Assembly: GCA_911728435.2 (NCBI GenBank)
Contig: OU452216.1
Coordinates: 5,406,342 to 5,470,341 of the forward strand
Reading direction: 5' to 3'
DNA length: 64,000 bases
Origin: Apoderus coryli
Taxonomy: Eukaryota; Arthropoda; Insecta; Coleoptera; Attelabidae
The first letter of the stretch is position 1. Every line of letters begins with the position of its first letter. Below the pieces are notes generated by a model. It saw only the letters and a program-made list of their open reading frames with translations, was not told the DNA's origin and searched no databases. Below, piece after piece: positions 1 through 12,191 of this stretch. The position numbers were made by a program, and so were the translations under genes.

Positions 1-140
1 GCGAAATTCAAAACCGGCGTTCCTATTCGAAGGCCACAAAGTCTTTTATGATTTTTATTATTTTCCAGGGTCTTAGAAAACCACCCCCTATATCTGCAAT
101 GACATTAGTATAATAGCATGACATAATACTCTTGTTATAG

Positions 141-306
141 GTCCAGAACAGGCGAATGAGGACGGTTACGAACTTGTTCTTGCTCAATTTGGCTGTCGCC
201 GATTTACTGTTGGGTGTGTTTTGCATGCCGTTCACTCTCATCGGAACATTGTTGAGGGATTTTGTATTCGGTGAAGTTATGTGCAAGTTAATACCGTTTT
301 TGCAGG
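141..306 (+). CDS. Internal exon of a neuropeptide GPCR, cholecystokinin/sulfakinin receptor-like
   Basis: Seen: an open segment bounded by an AG acceptor (TTGTTATAG, ending at 140) and a GT donor (G/GTAAGT at 307). It starts in phase 0 and ends one base into a codon. It encodes about 55 residues beginning VQNRRMRTVTN, followed by NLAVADLLLG, CMPFTL, and a loop ending in FGEVMCKLIPFLQ. Family knowledge: the N-L-A-x-A-D pattern is transmembrane helix 2 of class A GPCRs. The basic loop before it is intracellular loop 1, and the Cys in VMCK is the conserved extracellular disulfide Cys at the top of TM3. The R-M-R-T-V-T-N and C-M-P-F patterns are typical of cholecystokinin (sulfakinin)-type receptors, which are plasma-membrane receptors coupling to G proteins. 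Inference: this is exon 2 or 3 of such a receptor. No TM3-TM7 exon was recognised downstream, so the next exon probably lies beyond this window. The exact subtype is less certain than the GPCR call. Confidence 0.8.
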
Positions 307-838
307 GTAAGTTCTATGTTAGTTTAGTCACCTATTTTATTGTTGGTTTTTTGAGGTAGATACTCGAGAATAATGCTCTTCCAACAAACTCTTACACTAA
401 ATTAAAAAGAAAACTTTTAACAGCACTTCTCTGAAAGTTGGTAAGCAAGTACAGGGAGAACAATTTGATATCTCATGCACCTACAGGGTAACCCATTATT
501 GTGTGGGCGGAAGATATCTTAAGATCTATTAGCGATAGAAAAAAAAACCTTTACAAAACTTTTAGGCTCTGAAGAGATGTACAATTGTACAGGGATCTCA
601 AAATCGCGCAACAGTCCAAAATTGCTCTTTTTTAATGCGACAGCCTGTATATTTTAACATAAATAAATGTCGCTCTAAAAGAAAAGTAAAATGACACAAA
701 GGTTGATATGCCTAGGTCCCGTAGTTTTCGTGTCAGGTCCATTTGAATAATCTTCTTTTCTCGTTTTACTGGATTTCATTGACCTATGGTTTGTAGGTAA
801 TTTTTCAGGGTGGTCACATTCTCTAATTACATCCTCGT
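307..838 (+). other. Start of receptor intron, no feature recognised
   Basis: Non-coding sequence directly after the receptor donor site. It is AT-rich with short homopolymers. I see no ORF with a recognisable product and no clear repeat. Confidence 0.4.
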
Positions 839-849
839 AAGAACAAACC

Positions 850-3026
850 TTGGGCGACTTTAACTCCAAGATTGGAGAGGGTAGATTTGAAGACCTAGTT
901 GGACCTTTTGGACTAGGGGAGCGAAATGACAGGGGGGATCGTCTGCTACAATTCTGCCAAGAAGAAAATATGAAAGTAACTAATACCTGGTTCTGCTTAC
1001 CACCTCGTCGTCTGTATACATGGAAGTCTCCAGCAGACAAACCACATAACATAGTGCGTAATCAGATAGACTTCATCCTTGTTAACAGACGTTTTGGAAC
1101 ATACCAGGGAGCAGACGTGCCTTCTGACCATGTCTTGCTTTTGGCCTGTCTTAAGGTAAAAATGGCAAAACACAACAAAATAGCCCCACAAAGGAGAATA
1201 GCCTACGAATCACTTCAGGAAAAAGAGCTTAGGGACAATGTAAGTAGAGAAATTAACCATCAAATAGAAACAATTGTACCAAAAATAGAATCAGATGAAG
1301 ACCTAACCAATATATGGGAAAGTGCTCAGAGTATCGTGATGAACGTAGCTAAAAAGGTGATAGGATATAAGACAAAAGAAAACAAGCAGTCATGGATGAC
1401 TTTCGAAATTCTTTCAATGATGGACGAACGTAGGAAACTTAAAACTCAGAGAAACCAAGAGAACTACCAAAAAATGCAAAAACAAATAAGAGGAAAAATT
1501 AGAATAGCAAAGAATGAATGGTTGAAAGGTGAATGCGAAGTTATTGAAAGATTACAAACCCTACATGATGATCGCAACTTGCACAAGAAACTAAAGGAAA
1601 TGGCGGGAATATACCGAAAAAGAAACTTTGCTATCATAACAAACGAGAATAACGAAATCGCAAGCGACATCAGCGCACGAAAAATAATTAGGGAAAATTA
1701 TATCAGACACTTATTTTCCGACGAAAGAACTCTTGGCCGGGATACGGAGGATGATCTATCAGGACCCCCAATAATAAGAGCGGAAATAGAAAGGACCATC
1801 CGCACATTGAAAAATAACAAGGCGCCTGGGCCCGATGAAATTACTGCAGAGCTCCTTAAACTGCTTGACGATAGGGGTGTAACAGTTCTCCACAAACTCT
1901 TCAACAGAATATATGAAACCGGGCAATATCCCGATCAATGGTTGTCATCTACCTTCATACCGTTACCAAAAAAGAATAACGCTAGGAAATGCGAAGACCA
2001 CAGACTTATGAGCCACTCCTTAAAACTGTTCCTTAAGGTTATCCATCAAAGAATATTCAGAAGGTGCGAGCAAAGCATCAGCGACTCACAATTTGGGTTC
2101 AGACAAGGCCTGGGAACTCGAGAAGCATTAGTAGCAACACAAGTACTGATACAAAACTGCCACGATCAACGGAAAGATGTGTGCCTATGTTTCATAGATT
2201 TCGAGAAAGCATTTGACAGGGTTCAACATCATAAATTACTAACAATTCTGAGACAAATGGATATAGACGGCAAAGATATTCGCTGCATTGAAAATCTCTA
2301 TCTAAAACAATCTGCCCACATAAAGATCGATGGAGAACAGAGCAGCAATGTTGAAATCTGCAGAGGAGTCAGGCAGGGGTGTGTTCTCTCGCCTCTGCTG
2401 TTCAATTTGTATTCTGAAAACATCTTTCAGGAGGCACTTGAGAACATAGAAAAGGGCATTAAAGTCAATGGCACGTGGATTAATAACATTCGTTACGCGG
2501 ACGACACGGTCTTGATTGCTGATAATATGAGTGTTCTTCAATGCCTTGTAGATGTAGTGGGACGGCACAGTGAGAGAATGGACCTAAAAATAAATGCCAA
2601 AAAAACAAAATATATGGTCATTACTCGCCAACCTGACAATTTTAAGAATGCAAGATTAACATCTGATGGATCATCAATTGAACGTGTGAATAAATTTAAA
2701 TATCTTGGAGTATGGCTCAGTGAGGACTGGACATCCGAGTGACCAACGAAAATGTCCTACGAGGAATAAACAAAGAACGTGAACTGCTGCTGACGATCAA
2801 AAAAAGAAAGACTGCATACCTAGGACATATAATGCGAAGCACGAAATACCAATTCCTACAACTGATTATCGAGGGAAAGATTGAAGGAAAGAGAGGAGCG
2901 GGAAGAAACAAAATGTCATGGCTACGTAATATAAGACAATGGACGGGATTGCGAACAGTGGAAAGCCTAATACATACAGCTAGAGACAGGATAGAGATGA
3001 ATCGTCTGGTCGCAAACATTCACTAA
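850..3026 (+). pseudogene. Endonuclease/reverse transcriptase of LINE, broken by an internal deletion
   Basis: Reading from 850 the ORF runs 630 residues (stop at 2742), then continues in another frame from about 2739 to 3026. The N-terminus is the C-terminal part of an apurinic-type endonuclease: GDFN at the start and SDH near residue 92. Reverse transcriptase follows: APGPDE near 325, FIDFEKAFD near 448, the VRQGC turn, and the catalytic RYADD near 548-552. All three catalytic Asp residues are present. The frame changes at DWTSE/RVTNENV, where related proteins have roughly 70-80 more residues (the CYVW...YGVETW region). That missing stretch is present in the 51531-51962 copy, so an internal deletion is the likely cause. 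The end has the YLGHIMR and GRNKMSWLRNIR motifs typical of this family's C-terminus. The first codon is TTG inside a truncated domain and is not a true start. Confidence 0.8.
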
Positions 3027-3049
3027 CGAATATGCATAAGAAGAAGAAG
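850..3049 (+). mobile_element. 5'-truncated endonuclease-RT LINE with 11-bp target site duplication
   Basis: Seen: the 11-mer AAGAACAAACC occurs at 839-849 and again at 3050-3060, directly flanking the element, so it is the target site duplication. The 3' end is an (AAG)n run rather than poly(A). The 5' end starts inside the endonuclease domain at its GDFN motif. The same family (shared C-terminal domain and GAA/AAG tail) recurs on the - strand at 51475-52060, and its linker region at 58589-58918. Family knowledge: simple-repeat 3' tails and an endonuclease-RT ORF of this type fit RTE-like or related non-LTR retrotransposons that databases often label craniofacial development protein 2-like. 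The clade is not settled here. Confidence 0.8.
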
Positions 3050-3089
3050 AAGAACAAACCCGTACTCGTTTTCCACTGCTTCGACCATT

Positions 3090-3240
3090 ATGATAATAAT
3101 AATAATAACTTTATTGTCATAAAGAATTTACATTTTCTTGTAGACAAAGTCAAAATCATCACACAAAATGTGGACTTATCAATTAAAATAAAAGTGTTTA
3201 AAATGATGTGACAGAAGATAGAGGGTGATATATGTGAAAT
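3090..3240 (-). mobile_element. 3' tail of a CR1/L2-type LINE
   Basis: On the - strand the sequence ends with AACAATAAAG-type text followed by a (TTA)n run at 3091-3112. The same tail type ends the LINE pieces at 40540-40866 (+) and 41817-41991 (-). Only a short non-coding 3' remnant remains, so this is a severely 5'-truncated insertion. Its outer limit is approximate. Confidence 0.5.
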
Positions 3241-4320
3241 TAAAAACAAACAATTCTTTTGAAGTTCCCCCTCAAAAACAAAATTGACGTTTTTTTTCCC
3301 GAAACTCGTGCCTACTTTAGATGATAAGATATTCGGGGTGGCAACTTTTAAAATGAAAGCCCTGTTTATTTTAGTAAAATTTGAAATAGATTTCCGCAAA
3401 AATATCTATTTATTGATGTCAGATGCTTGAAAATTTAAAACGAAATCAAAGTTAAATACAAGCTCGGATCGATCCATTTTTCATTATACGTTGTAATATT
3501 GTACATAAAATATATAGATAATATAAATACAACCCTATTCAAAGTACAAAACCATGTTTCCCTTTATTGTGCGTAATAAAAAATTTCGATTAGTTTTTTT
3601 TTTGCATATAGCATCCGTTCTAGTCCACGTTGCTTGCAACTTAATTTTGCTGCTGCGAGACATCGCCGACAGCAAAAAATTAGAGCTTTTATGAGGCGTT
3701 CGCTAAATATTTCTTACACAGACAGGCTGGCAGTGGCTTCATCAATTTGGTTTAAACATTTCTATTTTGAAATATAGAAAAACAATAATATATAAATAAT
3801 TTCCAAACACAAATTCTGTTATTTTTTACTGTTTTAATACTATTTTTGATTAAATCAATATTGTTATATTTAAGTCAAATATCTACTTACCGATTCTTTC
3901 GAAATTTGGCAGGGTTGTTGCTAGCACTAGGGGGCTTATATGGCCCTAACTAGAACAAAATTATTTAAATCCAGTGGTGTTAAAGGGGCAACAATAAAAA
4001 CGATTGAGAAAAAAAATGTGCGCCACTGACTTTCACTGATGAGGAAGCTTGGAGCTTCGAAACGTGTATGATTTTAGGAACTCATAGAGACATTTGGCAT
4101 TACACGTGCAAATTTTAAAATTTCGGTTTTTGCAATTTTTGTTCGAGTTTCCACAAATATGTTTGGTAATGTGCATTATTTGCATTTGGAGTATCGTCGC
4201 TAATTAAGTGCCAACTTTAAGGAGCAAGTCCAATGTCACTAGAAAGTGTCCTCATTGTGAATAGGAATTCTCCAGGTTCAAATGTAAAAATTGTTAATAT
4301 TATTTCAGATTTATACTAAG
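3240..4320. other. Unassigned AT-rich DNA
   Basis: No coding segment recognised. Near 4040-4075 there is text ending in CTTCGAAACGT, which resembles the 3' untranslated ends of Penelope-like elements, but nothing else supports that identity here. Confidence 0.3.
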
Positions 4321-6080
4321 CAATTTTGTTAGTTATTTATTAATGTTTGAGTTATTTCTCCGTGTTTATTTGTGATCGGATTATTTGTATATTAAATATA
4401 TATATTTTGTTTTAATTCAAAAACGCCTTGAATAATTTTTTTCAAATTTCAAATTAGTTATTTATTTATGTTTGAATTGTTTCTCCGTTTTTATTTGTGT
4501 TTTGTTTATATTTTATTAAGTATATATATTTTGTTTTAATTCAAACACGCCTTGAAATATTGTTTTAAGATTTTGTTAGTAATTTATTAATGTTTGAATT
4601 GTTTCTCCGTTTTTATTTGTATTTGGATTATTATTTATTAAGAATATATATTTTTGTTTTAATTCAAAAACGCCTTGAAATATTCTTTTAAAATTTTGTT
4701 AGTTATTTATTAATGTTTGAGTTATTTCTCTGTGGTTATTTGTATTTGGATTATTTTGTCTATCCACCCAGGACGCGATAGTGCAGTTCATCGGCAAAGT
4801 GTTGGAATGCTTGGAAGTGAGACAAAAATGTTCAGGTTTATTTTTCGATTATTCACGAGCTTTCGAGACGCTGAATCATGAAAAGATTTTACGTAAACTC
4901 TATGGTTTCGGTATTAGAGGCACTCCCTTAACTTGGATAACATCATTTTTATCAGAAAGAAAACAAAAAGTGAGTCTCAAGCGTGATGGCAAAGTTTTTG
5001 AATCATCAGTTCTTGAGTTGGACGTCGGCGTTCCCCAGGGCAGTACATTGGGACCACTAATCTTCATATTGCTCATTGCAGATATATTTACACACATAAA
5101 ATCTGCAAAGCACATTACCCTTTTTGCTGATGATACCTCAGCTATAATAGCTGCTCACAAATCACATACATTTCTCAGCAAGGGAGGTGAACTACAGTAT
5201 GAGAATTGTTAACGGGGATCACCGGCTAGTACAGAGATCATATGTGAAATTCTTGGGTGTTGACATTGACTCGCACCTAAATTGGTACAAACAAATCGAG
5301 ACCGTTTCTGTGAAGCTCTGCAGACTTTCGTTCTTAGTTTGGAAAATAAGAACCTTTGTTTCAATTGATGTATTGCGAACATTTTATTTTGCAAATGTTA
5401 ATTCAGTCCTGTGTTATTCCATCGTGTTGTGAGGAAACTCATGTCGCGTGGGTGAGGTACTAGTGCTGCAAAAAAGGATTATCAGAACAATGACATATTC
5501 TTGCCGTCAATTATTCAAAGATCTAAAAATTCTAACAGTAACATCAATTTACATTTTGGAGTGTGTGTTCTACGTGTATTCTAACATTGATCGGTTTGCG
5601 AGCACAGGTCAAATTTCTGACTACGATCTTAGAGATAATTTAAATTTAAGACTACCTGTACACCGTCTCTCTCTCTCAGCAAATAGTTGCCTTATAATGC
5701 CTATTAAGTTGTATAATCATCTGCCCCATCATTTTGTTAGTAATTTATTAATGTTTGAATTGTTTCTCCGTTTTTATTTGTATTTGGATTATTTTTTTAG
5801 TAAGTATATATATTTTGTTTTAATTCAAAAACTCCTTCAAATATTCTTTTCAAATTTTGTTAGTTATTTATTAATGTTTGAATTGTTTCTCCATTTTTAT
5901 TTGTATTTGGACTATTTTTTATTAAGTATATATATTATGCTTTAATTCAAAAACGCCTTGAACTATTCTTTTCAATTTTGTTAGTTATTTATTTAGGTTT
6001 GAGTTGTTTCTCCGTGGTTATTTGTAATTGGATTATTTTTATATTAAGTATATATATTTTGTGTTAATTCAAAAACGCCT
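4320..6080 (+). repeat. ~122-bp minisatellite, about seven copies, interrupted by a LINE fragment
   Basis: A unit containing GTTAG.TATTTATTAATG, TTTCTCCG, TATATATATTTTG and TTCAAAAACGCCTTGAA recurs. Unit starts (the GTTAG, or TTAG in the second copy) are near 4328, 4455, 4575, 4698, 5737, 5859 and 5980, a spacing of about 120-126 bp. The array is split by an RT fragment at about 4766-5733. A partial extra unit reappears at 8024-8046, on the far side of the 6081-8027 insertion. Spacing was counted by eye. Confidence 0.85.
4766..5733 (+). pseudogene. Reverse transcriptase fragment of a Jockey/CR1-type LINE
   Basis: From 4781 the translation gives RT palm motifs: FFDYSRAFETLNH (first catalytic Asp), VGVPQGSTLGP, and LFADD (catalytic pair). 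After a short deletion near 5170-5215 the frame changes, and the thumb region follows with KFLGVDID and the late LQKRIIRTM and NLRLPVHRLSL patterns. There is an in-frame stop around 5432 and a further frame break before 5448. The coding match ends at LPHHF, exactly where the minisatellite resumes. There is no endonuclease and no start, so it is a dead internal fragment. The surrounding minisatellite could be the LINE's own 3'-UTR repeat or an unrelated target; the sequence does not decide this. Confidence 0.75.
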
Positions 6081-8027
6081 TTAAGAGGGGAATCCGAAAT
6101 GGTTACTTACAAAAATGTCCGATGGTGGCGCTAATGAATCTCATTTTATTCCAAGTTATTCATTTCGTAACTTAGAGTAATTTTCTAGAATATTTTAATA
6201 CATTCTTCTCCTCAATAGGTGTCGCCAAAAACTAATACATAGTGGCAACAAAATCTCATATTTCTATTTTACGTAAATTATTTTCACATTCTTTTTTGTG
6301 CTACTATTCTTATACGTTTGATGCTTATCTTCGCTTAGACTAGTTATAGTTAAATACCATTATACATAAAAAGGATGAATGTAAAAAAACTGGTTTTATT
6401 TGCGATAAATAGTCAAGATTTTTAAATATTTTCACAAATTGATGATCTTTGTGAAAACTGTAAAACATAGGTAAATGACACCTTAAAACGAATCCCAGTT
6501 TTTGAGGGACTATTAAAATACTCCAATACAGGGTGTTCTATTTAAAAAACCAGAACTATCATAATACATACTTATCTATTCTTTGGACCGCCCTGTATGC
6601 TTGCAGTGTTTTTCAAAATGTATTAGGTTAGCCCTGTTGTTTTAGTTTGTCAGTTTCAAAACCATGAGACGCTTATTTCATGCATCAAAGAGTGTCTTTC
6701 CTAATAGTATACAATGTGTCCAGAAACTAATGGACCAAGCGAAAGCCACAAATTCTAGAGCAGATTTCATGGCAATTCAACGCCAAACTTCTAATGCGAA
6801 ATTGCTTCCGAAAGAAGTTATAGTTTTTAAAAGATGGTGGCTTAGCATAGGTTTTTTAAAGGTATCGCGAAAGCGCCTTTAGCCATTGGAGTGAAAGGTG
6901 ACAAAGATATTTCCCTAAATAGAAGCATTCGTTAGCCATACACTGCTGAATTAAATTGCCAACTTAGGCGTCTAAACGGGTATCAACGGACATTTTTAAT
7001 AAAAACTTCTTTTTCACTAACTTTTGGAGAATTCTGACATCATTCTTAGGAAATATGAGGTATTCTTATCTCAATATGATAGAATGCTGCATTTTCGAGA
7101 AAAATTAAGTTTTAGTTTAATATGCGGTTTAACATAGTACCTATCTATTTGATTTACGATTGGTACAGTGATTATTTTAACAGTAAAAATTTTAAAAATT
7201 AAGTAGGGTATTAGGTATTGGGAGTCTATACAGGGTGTCCCAAATATAAGAAATGAACCATAGTTGTGTTTTTTTAAATGGAATGCCCTGTATATGAATA
7301 TATTTTTGAGATTCCCCGTTCAAAATAAACCTAACTTTCATTAAAGTACATCTCACCTAAACCTGACAGTTTTTTAAATATTTAAATTTTTATAAAAATA
7401 TAGACATAATATGAATGAACAAATTCACACCTATTTGTTTGTTCTTTTTAAGCAAGTCTGGGCTGATAAATATACCCACTCATCACTTGTTACGCCAAAT
7501 ATAAAAAACCCGCAATACTACAGGGTGTCCAATAATATAATTTAAATGAACGTAAAGTTTAATTCTAAATAACTTGTTTATTTCAAATGGAACACCCAGT
7601 ATATGAGGTCAAAATTAGATGCATAAAGTAATTATCTGTCAAATATTATAATACTTGGAAAATGTAGACCACCATGTATTTGATGATGCAAAAATTAAAG
7701 TTTTCTTATAGATATGTATACTTATCTTTAATTTTGCATGGAAGAGGCACACATATTGGCAATAAGAGGAAGAATTTTCAAAAATATAATATTTATCAAG
7801 TCAGCCATGAGAATTTGAGAAGATAGAATACATTTCTTTTAATTTGATATTTACTGTCAAATAGTCTGTTGAAAATTCTTACTTAAGAGTTGAGAATTTT
7901 TCAGAAAACAGTTTTTTATCTGTGACATTTGATTTAATTCAATTCAAAAATGCGAACCTATTCCAAAGGAGAAAGAATAGACATGATTTTTATTCTGCAA
8001 ACGATTGTATTCAAACGCCCCTCTTAA
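6081..8027. mobile_element. Non-autonomous piggyBac-type element with TTAA target duplication
   Basis: Both ends read TTAA-GAGGGG: TTAA at 6081-6084 then GAGGGG at 6085-6090, and CCCCTC at 8018-8023 then TTAA at 8024-8027. Removing the element rejoins a minisatellite unit: CGCCT before and ATATTCTTTTCAAATTTTG after, matching the intact units except for the substitution that created TTAA. Family knowledge: exact TTAA duplication is characteristic of piggyBac transposases. The inverted ends are only about 10 bp. The interior (1.9 kb) carries no recognisable transposase. The one notable ORF, at 6664-6882, encodes 72 residues of unknown identity. Three short units starting with ACAGGGTGT text lie inside near 6533, 7231 and 7521. 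Confidence 0.65.
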
Positions 8028-8336
8028 ATATTCTTTTCAAATTTTGTGGATAATTATGCTTTTTTAAAAAAGTAATATTTTGACAAGAACAATAGTTAAA
8101 AAAATGATCAGGGGGAGTGGTTAGTTTCAAATTTCATCTCCCAATTTTTGACGCCACTGGTCATTCTCTTTTTTACTTTCTCTAAACTCGCTGTTTATCT
8201 TCAGTTAAAAAAGTAATAACCTTTTATTAAGGTATATAGTCAACGGTTTTTCCGAAATTTGCTGGATATAAGCAAGCATTAAAACAAAATAGGTAGGTAC
8301 TGCAAAACAAATATGGAATCGAAAATTATCATTATA

Positions 8337-8556
8337 CACTCATGGACAAACATATCGAATATTTTGATAGTTAAGTTCAATGTAAATATTCCTAATTTTT
8401 GTTTTTACGATGTTTATTTGATTAAACTTTACTTAAGAAGTTGTAAAATAAACTGTTTTTACTAGTACAAAACGTTTTTACATTTTTAATTATTTTTTTT
8501 TAACAACGCTATTGAGAAATTTTTCTAAATATTCGATATTTTTGTCCATGAGTTTT
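8337..8556. mobile_element. Short MITE with ~27-bp inverted ends (CTCATGGACAAA)
   Basis: CTCATGGACAAA followed by ATATCGAATATTT at the left (8339-8365) is mirrored by its reverse complement at 8530-8553. TA lies outside the left end at 8335-8336. The interior is non-coding. TA targeting and the size of about 220 bp suggest a Tc1/mariner- or pogo-type MITE; the superfamily is inferred only from the TA. Confidence 0.6.
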
Positions 8557-11500
8557 TATAGGGTGTACCATTTGAAATAAGCAAGGTGATCGGCCTCAGG
8601 AATCACCCAAATTTTCAAAGTAATCGTATAATTAGTTCTCCCAAAACGCCTAACGTAATAACCCTGCATTATTTTTCTTAATTTAATTTAATTTTTACTA
8701 ATACAATACAATAAATATATTTTTTGTACAAAAATGGTTAGTTTTTCATAGTAAAATTATTACTAAAACTCCACTTAAAAATGGAAAATTGGTATTACAA
8801 GCTACCAATGGTTTATCCTCAAAAATCATTGAGGGTTATACTGTGAAACTCAATTTTTTTTTTGCTGCTGCGTGGAAACGCAGTCATAATTAATTTAGTA
8901 AATTGCTGCAGTGTAGAACATGTGTATTTACATACACAGTTAACGATTTTTGGATTATTTTCCATGGATTCCAAGTTTTTTCAAAATTTTTCGTATATCA
9001 ACTTATTTTAAATATTTAATAGTGTTTCCAAAGTGTGTTTAGTGAAAAATGTGTAAAAGAAAGTTTCAGATGACACTTTGAAATTAATGTGACAACTAAA
9101 ATTTTGAAAATTTACAATTCGAGTCTAAATTATTGTGGATTCATGAAAGTTGAATGAGAATGCAAGAAAACTTCAGTTGAGACGCGGCGTGAGAAATTCC
9201 ACTAAAAGATCCTACTTTAGGTAGTAAAATAAGCAATAAATTAATTCAAAAAGTTTTTAGTGGAGTTTCCATTTGTATATACAGGACTTTTTTTGTAGAA
9301 CATTCGATGCTTTCATTTTGCAAAATTCAGTAAGTATTCACCTCTGCGTCACACACTAAATTCATTTTTGTAGATCTGAAAAAAGTTTCTTCGTTTCGTA
9401 CACCGATGAAAAGCACCATATTACGGTTTGCAAAAAAGAAATTTCTCATATAGACTGCACTGCCGTTGCGCAATTTAAGTTAACTGACATCCAACTTTGC
9501 TATTATTTAGTAGTTTTTCGACAGAGACGCCCATGTCGGACTTTAGTATAGTTTAAATGTTTTTAAATCAACTCTTTAACTAGTTTGGCATTGAAGTTTC
9601 ATGTTTTTCGCCTGATGATGTACAAATATTTCACAAAACGTTGCTTTATAAATTTAAATCAAAACTTTATTTAATTTCCATACCAAGAAAAATTTATTTT
9701 AATTTGTTGAAATTTTTTTATTTTTGGGATTGTCAATTTAACAATTATTATTGAACTGGTGCCAATAATAATATATAAAATTTCATTTAAGGTATATTTC
9801 TCACATACACATACCCAAATATTCATTTTCTATTTCCAAAATTTAAATTTCTGATATGTAAAATCTATACGAAATGGAATGGAAGATTTATTCAAATCAG
9901 GGAATTTGAAACTATTTTTCGTCTTTTGCACGTGCCGACAAAAACGAATCTCGCCACACTCTTTCTAAATAAAAGTGTTTTCAAGTGACTAATTTTTCCC
10001 TGGGAGTTCTATTAGAGTTACATAATGAACTTTAATAATTAGCCGATAGTGGGCGCTAGAAACCTACAGAGCAGCGGTAAATGAGCGGGCATTGTGGAGG
10101 TAAGGCGACGATGGTTGAATTGCGTTTTTTTAATATTTTAATTTAAAATGAAAACCTCTCTACCACCTATGTTGGCAATTTGGAAAAGACATCATAAATA
10201 ATAAAAATTTATAGGTACCTTTATTCAGTCTGATCTTCAATGAAAACAGAGTTAAGTTGGGGTAGACTTTCTCAAAATCAAAACAAGTGTAAAATATGCC
10301 ATGTGTTTTCACATACGTTTAAATATTCATCTCAATGCGATGCTTACGTTTGTTGAGGCTTCCTTGAAGGGAAACATTTTTAAAATAGTTCCACAATCGT
10401 CAATTTTTTCATCCAAGTAAAGTCATTGGCAAAGAAAAAGACGTGTGTGCTTTTGTTATCGAAATCTACTCGCCTAAACAGCACACTAACTCTCGCGAAG
10501 TCCAACATATTATGCTCTGCTGCCAGGCCGCCACCACAAACATATTCTAGCACATTTTTCTCATCAAATCCACACTTTACACAATATAGATACTTGATTT
10601 TCCAACAAATATTTATTCAACAATAATATAACAAATATTCAACCATTATTATATTTAAAAAACTCCTAATTTATACTTATTTTTATTTGTATATGCTATT
10701 CACATGAACTAAATCTGACAGAAGTGTTTTGAAATGACACAAGTTAACACATTTGGCATCCGAATATGTCAATTTTACCGTCGTTACGATCTAGGTTCTG
10801 GCCGTCTGCATTTAAAGAAAATTTTAAAAAACCAATCATACCTGTTGGCCCAATGAGTTAAAGTTTAGATACCCTTGATGATCGCAAGGTTGCGATTAAA
10901 TTTAATTACTAAGTAGGATACAAAAAAACAGACAGATACTGCTGTATATTGTTTTTATTTCATTATTTTATAAAGTGGGAGAATAAATTGAGATAGACGG
11001 TCCCTCATTAAAAATAATTAAATTATTATCAATCACATTCACATGGAATTATTTCAATAGACCTTCCGTTTTCCGTTTTAATTATTATTCTTCGTCTGAC
11101 TCAAATTTATTAGCTCGATAATGATTCTCTGCAATTATTTTTATCCATTTCCATTTCGATGTCCCCGATGGTATCTGATTTTACGTCCTTCATTGATTTA
11201 ATTGTTAAGACGGCTAATTATACAGGGCGTCCCGGAAAATGTGGGAAATTTCCCGGATACAAGCATGAGAACTTGTGGGTGGAAAGCTATAGGGGTTAGT
11301 GACATATTTTATCCCCCTAATTTTTACGCCACTGGAATATATATATTTTTTGATTTTTTCCTAAATTCCCTGTTCATTTTTGCTTAAAAAAGTAAGGGAG
11401 AGCTTAAAATATCTTTGAATATTATTGGTAACTGGTTTGGTAGATATAATCATTCGTATTATTATTTTATTTATTTTACGATAGATACCCAGCCCCATTA

Positions 11501-11870
11501 TTGTCCTGCACACTATTGACCTAAATAATTTTAAAAATATATCACAATCCATTGTTACTCCATTCGGATAAGTTCTTTATTGATAGAAACTCATTCGTCT
11601 ACCCGGCTTGAAAGTATTTAATCTCTTCGATAAATTTCCAATTGAAACTTCAGAATTCGTATTAGTGCATTATGAGATATAACAGAAAATTTTGAAATAT
11701 TACAATGGCACCAACCAGTATTATATAAGTCGTAATCAATTCGTATAGAAACGTTTTCTCATAATATTATTTGATAAAATAACTTTGTTTCATCAATATT
11801 TCAATTATTACATGTTTGTTGCATAATATTCGAATTCGAAGGAAATATCAATAGTTGTTTATTATACAGT
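8557..11870. other. Unassigned AT-rich DNA
   Basis: No coding segment with recognisable motifs. A block near 8100-8210 and another near 11290-11400 share text (GCCACTGG then TTAAAAAAGTAA), so they are copies of one dispersed repeat. TACAGGGCGTCCC at about 11221 looks like a lone terminal repeat of a mariner-type MITE. The open stretch at 10426-10626 has no family signature. Confidence 0.35.
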
Positions 11871-12044
11871 GCGGACGTAACATTTTTGCTACCTTTTAAC
11901 GTAAGAATGAGAATCAGTGTTTGCAAGATGGCGACTTGCCGTTATCTTGGTAATAAAAATTAAATGGAAGGGGGATCATGCGAAACCTACTACTCAATAC
12001 AATGTCGTTTTTAAAAAAATCGGTTCTTTGAAGTCTTCGTCTTC

Positions 12045-12150
12045 GCATTTAATACGGATAGTATATTAAATATATTATTAAGGCGAGTGACCGTTCTATA
12101 TGTTATATGTTCGGTGGTAATGCGGCTACATAAAATTGTAAGAATTTTAC
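12045..12150. repeat. Left arm of an inverted repeat shared with 13605-13655 and 17089-17150
   Basis: The text from TTTAATACGGATA through GTAAGAATTTTA is the reverse complement of the sequence at about 13605-13655 continued at 17089-17150. The right arm is split by the 3.4-kb insertion at 13656-17088. This points to an older element with inverted ends that now encloses Crypton, hAT and Tc1-type remnants. Outer ends were not resolved. Confidence 0.6.
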
Positions 12151-12191
12151 GGAAACACTTTCTGGTCTAGCACTAAAAGCGTTCCCCCTTA

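Noticed and set aside
3088..3399. 103-residue - strand open stretch
   Set aside because: AT-rich, partly LINE 3' tail, no recognisable motif.
10426..10626. 66-residue + strand open stretch
   Set aside because: No family motif; composition like random AT-rich DNA.
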